12,143 nucleotides of DNA, taken from the NCBI GenBank assembly GCA_012838875.1, contig DUOL01000106.1, forward strand, positions 1 to 12,143. The letters are read 5' to 3'. Below are positions 6,949 to 12,143 of the stretch, piece by piece (positions within the stretch are counted from its first letter, which is position 1; each line of letters begins with the position of its first letter). The translations under genes and the position numbers were made by a program. Under the pieces are notes generated by a model. The model was not told the DNA's origin. It was given only the letters and a program-made list of their open reading frames with translations, and did not search any database. Origin of the DNA: Bacteroidales bacterium (GTDB taxonomy: Bacteria; Bacteroidota; Bacteroidia; Bacteroidales; WCHB1-69).

Positions 6949-7590
6949 CTATTTTACAATATTCTCAAGCATTGGCACAAAGACAAAAAGCCCGAACGAC
7001 TCTTGTTTAAAATCGTCATCTGCCATCTTTGTAATCCTCATCATAATTTGTTCTCCGACACCGACCGGGACAACCATCATTCCTCCGATTTTCAATTGTT
7101 CGAGAAGTTTTGTCGGTATTTCAGGTGCTCCGCATGTAACGATAATTTTATCATACGGAGCATATTGTTGAAATCCCTTAAAGCCGTCTCCGAGATAAGT
7201 AATAACTCGGGGGGCAATCTTATTTAATATCGATTTAGAATGTTTATATAAAGAAGCGTAACGTTCGACAGTAAAAACCTTCGCTCCCATTGCATCAAGA
7301 ATAGCCGCTTGGTAGCCCGACCCTGTTCCGATTTCTAAAATTTTATCATCTTTTTTTACGGAAAGTAATTGCGATTGGAAAGCTACCGTATAGGGTTGCG
7401 ATATTGTTTGGTCGCAGTAAATCGGCAGAGGAATATCTTCGTAAGCTTTATGCCAAAGGAATGACTCCAAAAATTGATGTCTCTCAACCGACAGCATAGC
7501 ATTTAAAACTAACTCATCAGTAATTCCTTTTTTCTTTAAGTTCTCCACTAATGCTTTACGTGCTCCTTTTAACAAATATTCGTCTTGCAT
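6949..7590 (-). CDS. pcm: Protein-L-isoaspartate O-methyltransferase
   Basis: The 213-residue enzyme methylates isoaspartyl residues in aged proteins, using S-adenosylmethionine, to start their repair. Visible signatures are the substrate-side motif QTISQPY (61-67), SAM motif I as EIGTGSGYQAA (86-96), an acidic E109 after motif I (VFTVER), GDG (134-136), motif II PYDKIIVTCGAPEIP (145-159) and the motif III region LKIGGMMVVPVG (166-177). Length and order match bacterial PCMTs, so it should be active and cytoplasmic. It is the last gene of the leftward cluster, 32 bases after the DUF3078 gene, with AGAAAGG about 9 bases before the ATG, an unusually SD-like leader for this phylum. It converges with gldD across a 12-base gap with no visible terminator. 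Confidence 0.95.
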   Translation of the reverse strand: MQDEYLLKGARKALVENLKKKGITDELVLNAMLSVERHQFLESFLWHKAYEDIPLPIYCDQTISQPYTVAFQSQLLSVKKDDKILEIGTGSGYQAAILDAMGAKVFTVERYASLYKHSKSILNKIAPRVITYLGDGFKGFQQYAPYDKIIVTCGAPEIPTKLLEQLKIGGMMVVPVGVGEQIMMRITKMADDDFKQESFGLFVFVPMLENIVK

Positions 7591-7622
7591 TATAAAACCT
7601 TTCTAATCAACACTATTTATAA

Positions 7623-8594
7623 TTAAAAACTATAGCCGATACCCACGCCTAACACTTCCATAAATTGAACGCGAGGTCCTTTTTTACCATCTTTCAACTC
7701 TATCATTATTTCATCATAGTACTTCAACGAAGTGCTTAAAGATACATTTAATACTTTTAAGAAACGATATGAAATAAGAAAATCCCAGTCCACATTAATG
7801 TTTCCAAACTTTTTAGTGTAAGGAGTAAAAAGTACTATCGTTGACATAATTTTCAAATTTTCAATATCTTGATAAAGTACTGCTCCTTTAAATGTCATCC
7901 CTACTTCTGCTTTATAATTTTTATAAATATCGGGTTGCTTTATCAATTGCATCCCATATTTCGGTCTTAACACAGAATCCATAACCGTAGTTAATCGACC
8001 TGCAATAGGCGAATAATAAACAGAGAAAATCTTATTCGGCTTCCAGTCAATACCAAGAGACAAGTCGGTGTAAGAAGGTGATGCCCAATTAGAGGTATAA
8101 AGCGGTTTATCTAAATCTTCTTTATAGTCATACCCAGCAATATATTGAGATTTAAACCCGCCGAGCAGGGTTAAGAACCATTTAGGTTTAAACTCCCACC
8201 CTAATTTTGTAGCAAAGTTAATTTTATCATTTGATTTTCTCCACGGGAATTTAGTATCTGAAGCGTACATAAATCCCAGGTCGGTATCAAGATTTGAATC
8301 CCAAGAAATTTTATTTTTCTTATATCTCAAAAAAAGATTTGCAAAGATAACTCCTGTAAAGTTGTTATTTCCTCCTGCCGCCCAATTCCACAGTTGTGTT
8401 TGCGATAAATTAGTACCTACAACGCCACTAAACATCCAAGTCAAAGAGTCCGGCACTGTTTTCGTAGGTTTAACATCCAATTTACTGGCTTCGGCGGCGG
8501 CGGCAGCAGCCTCAGCCGCTGAAATCTCATCTTCTTGCGCAAAAAGTGCAATTGAAAAAAAGGTGATAGTCAATAATAGAAAAAACTTTTTCAT
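7623..8594 (-). CDS. DUF3078 family outer-membrane beta-barrel protein
   Basis: Starting at ATG 8594 gives 323 residues with a clean signal peptide (MKKFFLLLTITFFSIALFA, cut before Q20). An upstream in-frame GTG at 8618 would add eight residues before the basic n-region, so I prefer 8594. After an Ala-rich linker (about residues 26-34) comes the DUF3078 hallmark: SGVVGTNLSQTQLWNWAAGGNNNFTG, then RYKKNKISWDSNLDTDLGFMYA, PWRKSNDKINFATKLGWEFKPKWFLTLLGGFKSQY, and a final aromatic residue in GVGIGYSF. Alternating hydrophobic strands and the terminal Phe are typical of Bacteroidota outer-membrane barrels. The family has no assigned function that I know. It lies 35 bases after mscL and 32 bases before pcm on the same strand. 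Confidence 0.85.
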   Translation of the reverse strand: MKKFFLLLTITFFSIALFAQEDEISAAEAAAAAAEASKLDVKPTKTVPDSLTWMFSGVVGTNLSQTQLWNWAAGGNNNFTGVIFANLFLRYKKNKISWDSNLDTDLGFMYASDTKFPWRKSNDKINFATKLGWEFKPKWFLTLLGGFKSQYIAGYDYKEDLDKPLYTSNWASPSYTDLSLGIDWKPNKIFSVYYSPIAGRLTTVMDSVLRPKYGMQLIKQPDIYKNYKAEVGMTFKGAVLYQDIENLKIMSTIVLFTPYTKKFGNINVDWDFLISYRFLKVLNVSLSTSLKYYDEIMIELKDGKKGPRVQFMEVLGVGIGYSF

Positions 8595-8629
8595 ACTAAT
8601 TAAATTAAAATTATACACTAAAAATTATT

Positions 8630-9073
8630 TTATTCATTTTGTTGTTGTTTCAAAAGATCTCTAATTTCAGAAAGAATTATCTCTTCTTTCGTAGGTGCGG
8701 GCGGCGTGGCCGGTGCTTCCGGAGTAGCTTCTTCCTCCTTCTTATTACCTATCTTTTTAAGTCTATTGAGAAGTCTGATAACAATAAAAATGGAAAATGC
8801 GATAATCATAAAATCGAATAACGCCTGTATAAAAGCTCCATAATTAAGTGTTACCGCTTCTACCCCTTCTTTAACACGATACGGATTTAAAACAATCTTT
8901 AAGTCCGTAAAATTCACCCCTCCAACCAATTGCCCAATAGGAGGCATAATAACATCCGATACTAAAGAGGAGACAACCTTACCAAAAGCTGACCCAATGA
9001 TAATACCCACTGCCATGTCAATCATATTTCCTTGCACGGCAAAATCTCTAAATTCTTTTACAATTTTTTTCAT
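8630..9073 (-). CDS. mscL: Large-conductance mechanosensitive channel MscL
   Basis: MscL is a homopentameric inner-membrane valve that opens under membrane tension and protects cells during hypo-osmotic shock. From ATG 9073 the protein has 147 residues, matching the family, and begins MKKIVKEFRDFAVQGNMIDMAVGIIIGSAFGKVVSSLVSDVIMPPIG, which contains the amphipathic N-helix and the Gly/Ala-lined TM1 pore. A second transmembrane helix (FIQALFDFMIIAFSIFIVIRLLNRL) is followed by an acidic/Pro-Ala linker and the C-terminal helix EEIILSEIRDLLKQQ. An alternative ATG at 9118 overlaps the stop of the arginase-like gene as ATGA; it would add 15 residues (ISLLLVFKNKKSKK) and permit coupling, but these are not typical of MscL. 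Confidence 0.93.
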   Translation of the reverse strand: MKKIVKEFRDFAVQGNMIDMAVGIIIGSAFGKVVSSLVSDVIMPPIGQLVGGVNFTDLKIVLNPYRVKEGVEAVTLNYGAFIQALFDFMIIAFSIFIVIRLLNRLKKIGNKKEEEATPEAPATPPAPTKEEIILSEIRDLLKQQQNE

Positions 9074-9114
9074 TTTTTTACTTTTTTTATTTTTAAAAAC
9101 TAATAACAAACTAA

Positions 9115-10290
9115 TCATCTATTTAACTTATGGTAGGTTTTCCACCATCTTTCAGGTATTTTATCCTGTTTAGCAATTTCATAATCCTTTTGTGAACAAG
9201 GAAGGTAGTAGTTTTGTTTTATATCACTTTTTAAATTTATGATAGGCACAACCATCCACCAACGGCTTGTTTTTTTACTGCAATAAAAAACAAGTTCATC
9301 AACACTACCGGAAACAGCCACACTATATTTTATATAGTTATTTTTATTTTTAAATGAGCAATCATCTTGCCGATACAAATATCCTTCAATAAAATACCAC
9401 AAAATATGACTAATTAATTGAGATGTTTGGTTCCCATAGTCAAGGGTCGGGTCATATTCATAAATACCGAAAGAGGTTAGCTTATCGCTCAACCCGGCAT
9501 AGCGAACGACTTGACAAATCTCTTCGCCGTAAAAGCCGTTGGCGGAATTATGCGGACAGCCGCAGGCGTCCGGTCGCCTCACTACGGCAATATCCAAAGA
9601 GACCATCTCGGCATTTCTAACTATCGGCTCAACCTCGGTCAAATCTTGTCGCATCATACCTACCCGATAGGTATCTAAAAAAAGTTTTTCCATCAATTCA
9701 ATCTCTTCTCGACTATTCAAATAGGTTTGATAGCCAATATTGGAATAGTTAAGTAAGTAGTTTGCACCATTAAGAATAATTTTATTTAGGTAAGCATTGG
9801 AGCTTATTGGTAGCTTTTCATTTCCAATATCAAACCGCGGGTCAATGGCAACGATATTGACAACTTGTTCTATTTTTCTATAAGCCAGATAGTTAGCATA
9901 AGCCAAGTCGTTACTCCCGCCCAATATGATAGGAATTATTTTATTTTCGAGTAAATACGCTAAGATATCGGAAAGAATCTCATACGTACTATCTACCGTT
10001 ACTCCCGGAATTAAATTTCCTAAATCGATTATTCGTACCGGAAGATTCCACGAATAGAGTTGATAAAACTGCCGACGTATTTCATCAGGAGCTAACGCTG
10101 ATGAACTATTTTTATAACTATTTCTTGCTTCGGGAACGCCGAGCAGGGCAATGTCAAATTGCGACAAATCGGGCTCGCTATCCTCTTCTAAAAAAAATAG
10201 TTTATTAAAAATAAGTGAAGTAGCATAAGGAAGATTTTTAACACTTATTTGTTCCGTATCATAAGGGATAAAATGAGTAGAAAGCACCAT
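9115..10290 (-). CDS. Arginase/formimidoylglutamase-family protein with degenerate metal site
   Basis: The 391-residue protein follows the ureohydrolase fold: DIALLGVPEARNS (46-58), APDEIRRQFY (67-76), IIPIILGGSNDLAYA (118-132), NIVAIDPRFDIGN (145-157), VVSLDIAVVRRPDA region (230-242), NGFYGEEICQVVRYAG (251-266) and FGIYEYDP (274-281). In catalytic arginases six residues in GGDH, DAHxD and SxDxD bind two Mn ions. Here these positions read GGSN (124-127), DPRFD (150-154) and SLDIA (231-235), so D150, D154 and D233 remain while two His and one Asp are replaced. The C-terminal ~90 residues, ending in IPERWWKTYHK, extend beyond the catalytic fold. Databases often call Bacteroidota relatives formimidoylglutamase; activity is doubtful from this sequence. 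It is the first gene of the leftward cluster, directly behind a strong promoter with a leader of only about a dozen bases. Confidence 0.82.
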   Translation of the reverse strand: MVLSTHFIPYDTEQISVKNLPYATSLIFNKLFFLEEDSEPDLSQFDIALLGVPEARNSYKNSSSALAPDEIRRQFYQLYSWNLPVRIIDLGNLIPGVTVDSTYEILSDILAYLLENKIIPIILGGSNDLAYANYLAYRKIEQVVNIVAIDPRFDIGNEKLPISSNAYLNKIILNGANYLLNYSNIGYQTYLNSREEIELMEKLFLDTYRVGMMRQDLTEVEPIVRNAEMVSLDIAVVRRPDACGCPHNSANGFYGEEICQVVRYAGLSDKLTSFGIYEYDPTLDYGNQTSQLISHILWYFIEGYLYRQDDCSFKNKNNYIKYSVAVSGSVDELVFYCSKKTSRWWMVVPIINLKSDIKQNYYLPCSQKDYEIAKQDKIPERWWKTYHKLNR

Positions 10291-10307
10291 TTTTTTAATT
10301 TAATGTG

Positions 10308-10337
10308 CAAAGATATACTAATTTCTTTTTCAGACAA
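10308..10337 (-). promoter_or_regulatory. Promoter of the leftward cluster (TTG-N19-TAnnTTTG)
   Basis: Read on the minus strand, TTG at 10337-10335, exactly 19 bases, then TATCTTTG at 10315-10308. This is a full match to the Bacteroidota -33/-7 promoter. Transcription should begin near 10300-10303, giving a leader of roughly 10-13 bases before the ATG at 10290, with no Shine-Dalgarno sequence. Confidence 0.75.
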
Positions 10338-10383
10338 TTAACTATCAAATAAAAAATAAAGCCGTAATGTTAATAACTTTCGG

Positions 10384-10413
10384 TTGCAAAAATGAAAAAA
10401 AATCATATTTTTG
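10384..10413 (+). promoter_or_regulatory. dnaB promoter (TTG-N19-TAnnTTTG)
   Basis: TTG at 10384-10386, exactly 19 bases, then TATTTTTG at 10406-10413. The element and spacing fully match the phylum's housekeeping promoter. The predicted start site is near 10418-10420, leaving about 30 bases of A/T-rich leader before dnaB. It diverges from the promoter at 10308-10337, with 46 bases between the two -33 elements. Confidence 0.75.
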
Positions 10414-10450
10414 AAAAATGATATTTTTAAAAAAATTGAAGGATTAATAC

Positions 10451-11998
10451 ATGGAAAAAGAGAGAGTTAGTGAAGTAAAGCGAGAAAATAAAATCTCCTA
10501 TAATACTATTGAAAACACCTTTGGGTTAACGGGAAAACTTACACCCCAAGCTGTAGATTTTGAAGAAGCTATTCTGGGAGCTTTAATGATAGATAAGGAC
10601 GCGATTGCCTTTATTGATTTTATCACCGATAAAATGTTTTATAAGGAGCAACATCAACTTATTTTTCGTGTCATCACCGACCTTTTTCAAAACTCACATC
10701 CAATTGACCTACTGACAGTTACTGAAAGTCTTAGAAAAAATAAGCAGTTGGATTTTATTGGTGGTCCTTCTTATTTAGCGTCTCTCACGCATCGTGTTGC
10801 TTCGTCAGCAAATATTGAGTATCATGCACGGGTTGTAATGGAAAAATTCGTTCTCCGCGAACTGATTGCAATCTCAACCGCCACCATTAAAGATGCTTAT
10901 GACGACTCGAAAGATGTTTTAAAACTATTGGATAAAGCAGAGACCGACCTTTTTGGTATTATTCAAAATAATTTCAAACGAGAGAGCAAGCAGTTAGATG
11001 ATATTGTAAAAAAGGCGCTTGATGAGTTAATGGAATTACGAAATCAAGATGGAAATTATCAGGGTGTGCCGTCAGGTATAAAAGCCATAGACGAGAAGAT
11101 TGGAGGTTGGCAAAAATCGGATTTAATTATCGTTGCCGCAAGACCGGGAATGGGAAAAACCTCTTTCATGCTTTCCGTAGCACGCAATGCCGCCATTGAT
11201 TTTAAAAAACCCATTGCGCTTTTTTCTCTTGAAATGTCTGCTACCCAATTAGTTCACCGTCTTTTCTCGATGGAATCGGGAATAACTTCCGAACGTATTT
11301 CAAAAGGCAACTTAGACGAAAACGAGTGGATACGATTAATGGATAAAATACAAGTTCTCAATGCCGCTCCACTTTTCATTGACGATACGCCGGCTTTAAG
11401 CGTCTTCGACTTGCGAGCCAAATGCCGCCGACTCAAACATCAACATGATATTCAAATGGTATTGGTTGACTACCTTCAATTGATGCATGCCGGAGGAGAT
11501 GATAATAAAGGAAAAGGAAACCGAGAGCAAGAAATCAGCTTTATATCACGCTCTTTGAAAGCCTTAGCCCGCGAGTTAAATGTACCCGTGATAGCACTTT
11601 CGCAGTTATCTCGTGAAGTTGAAAAACGCCCCGGCTCTAAACGACCTCAACTCTCCGACTTGCGTGAATCCGGCTCCATCGAACAAGATGCCGACATGGT
11701 GATATTTATCTATAGACCAGAATATTACGATATTGCGAGTTTTGAAAAGGACGATGCTCCTTCTGAGGGTTTGGCAGAAATAATGATAGAAAAAAACAGA
11801 CACGGCTCAAATGCAAGGATAAGAGTTCGATTTGTTAAGCAATACACGAAATTTACCGATATGGACGAGAATTACAACTTCAATTCTCCTCTTATTCCTA
11901 TCAACGAACATTTCGAGTCCGCAACCTTCGAGTCAAGTATGAACGAAGACGTTGCTTACGATAGTTTTGACAATAATGACAACGATTATCCTTTTTAA
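10451..11998 (+). CDS. dnaB: Replicative DNA helicase DnaB
   Basis: The 515-residue protein is the hexameric 5'-3' helicase that unwinds DNA at the replication fork and recruits primase. The N-terminal DnaB domain (about 30-130, PQAVDFEEAILGALMIDKDAI...) leads through a linker to the RecA-like motor: Walker A ARPGMGKTS (230-238, K236), ALFSLEMSATQL, the Walker B region VLVDYLQL with D340, the SQLSREVEKRP segment, LSDLRESGSIEQDADMV and the final IEKNRHG arginine-finger region. The length is typical; I found no intein at the Walker A or other usual insertion sites. The tail is acidic and Asn/Asp-rich. GAAGGA lies about 12 bases before the ATG. No intrinsic terminator follows: the T8 run at 12013-12020 has no preceding stem. 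Confidence 0.97.
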   Translation: MEKERVSEVKRENKISYNTIENTFGLTGKLTPQAVDFEEAILGALMIDKDAIAFIDFITDKMFYKEQHQLIFRVITDLFQNSHPIDLLTVTESLRKNKQLDFIGGPSYLASLTHRVASSANIEYHARVVMEKFVLRELIAISTATIKDAYDDSKDVLKLLDKAETDLFGIIQNNFKRESKQLDDIVKKALDELMELRNQDGNYQGVPSGIKAIDEKIGGWQKSDLIIVAARPGMGKTSFMLSVARNAAIDFKKPIALFSLEMSATQLVHRLFSMESGITSERISKGNLDENEWIRLMDKIQVLNAAPLFIDDTPALSVFDLRAKCRRLKHQHDIQMVLVDYLQLMHAGGDDNKGKGNREQEISFISRSLKALARELNVPVIALSQLSREVEKRPGSKRPQLSDLRESGSIEQDADMVIFIYRPEYYDIASFEKDDAPSEGLAEIMIEKNRHGSNARIRVRFVKQYTKFTDMDENYNFNSPLIPINEHFESATFESSMNEDVAYDSFDNNDNDYPF

Positions 11999-12024
11999 TT
12001 AAACATTTTTAGTTTTTTTTATTA

Positions 12025-12143
12025 GGGCGTGCCCCCTCGCTTCGCTCGGGGTCGGTCTCCGCCTCCAAGTCCGCAGGAAGGAGCTATGAATAGCATAGTC
12101 GAAAAAGGAGCTTCTAAAGGCGCTCTTTTTCTCCTTGCTCTTC
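12025..12143. repeat. GC-rich hairpin-dense element, probably a dispersed repeat cut by the window edge
   Basis: Composition changes abruptly at 12025: by hand count about 70% G+C over the next ~55 bases, in an otherwise AT-rich window. It begins GGGCGTGCCCCC, where GGGC (12025-12028) can pair with GCCC (12031-12034), or CCCC (12033-12036) with GGGG (12048-12051) around a tandem TCGCT-TCGCT. Then follow CTATG/CATAG (12084-12088/12094-12098, loop of 5) and GAAAAAGGAGC/GCTCTTTTTC (12101-12111/12122-12131, one bulged base), with AAGGAG (12078-12083) and CTCCTT (12131-12136) able to close the outside. No open reading frame of note. It resembles, from memory only, the GGGCGTnCCC...GGGGTCGG repeats scattered in Bacteroidota genomes. 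A structured RNA or the end of a mobile element are alternatives. Confidence 0.55.

Noticed and set aside
10451..11998. Possible intein or split in DnaB
   Set aside because: The motor domain is continuous and the length is normal.
12001..12022. Intrinsic terminator after dnaB at the T-run
   Set aside because: The T8 run is not preceded by a stem; the GC-rich hairpin lies after it and is followed by an A-run on the minus strand, so neither strand has the right order.
1..12143. CRISPR array, retron or toxin-antitoxin system
   Set aside because: No regularly spaced repeats, reverse transcriptase, or paired small toxin-like genes are visible on either strand.

Overview
The window comes from an AT-rich member of the Bacteroidota (Bacteroidetes). 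Several lines agree: a Por/T9SS type A C-terminal sorting domain, the gliding-motility lipoprotein GldD, a DUF3078 outer-membrane protein, the Bacteroidota branch of the arginase-like family, and promoters of the Bacteroidota form TTG-N19-TAnnTTTG rather than the E. coli -35/-10 form. Order and genus cannot be fixed from this stretch. Most of the window is ordinary chromosomal housekeeping. It carries no prophage, integron, CRISPR array or complete transposon.

Layout. (1) 184-2852 (+): two secreted surface proteins, a fibre-like protein ending in a self-cleaving S74 chaperone domain, then a T9SS-exported protein. (2) 2898-2971 (-): tRNA-Ala(GGC), divergent from (3) xerD at 3100-4011 (+), the chromosome-dimer resolution recombinase. 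(4) 4132-6936 (+): a compact cluster of a small PQ-loop-like membrane protein, a CNNM/CBS (CorC/HlyC-type) membrane protein, peptidyl-tRNA hydrolase and GldD. Two of the junctions have no spacer. (5) 10290-6949 (-): arginase-like protein, MscL, DUF3078 barrel and protein-L-isoaspartate methyltransferase, probably one transcript starting at a well-formed promoter at 10308-10337. (6) 10451-11998 (+): replicative helicase DnaB, driven by a divergent promoter of the same type at 10384-10413. (7) 12025-12143: a short, very GC-rich, hairpin-dense segment running off the right edge. It looks like one end of a dispersed repeat or structured element.

How the genes relate. The first pair, GldD and the DUF3078 protein all belong to the cell envelope and, for two of them, to T9SS/gliding biology. 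XerD, DnaB, Pth and tRNA-Ala are core information-processing genes. MscL and Pcm are stress-protection functions that share a transcript with the arginase-like protein.

The points most worth a second look are the GC-rich structured right end, the arginase-family protein that lacks three of the six usual manganese ligands, the CNNM protein standing where GldE would be expected next to gldD, the in-frame TAA-GTG junction between the CNNM protein and Pth, and three genes with no possible ATG start. I see no clearly new multi-gene system.
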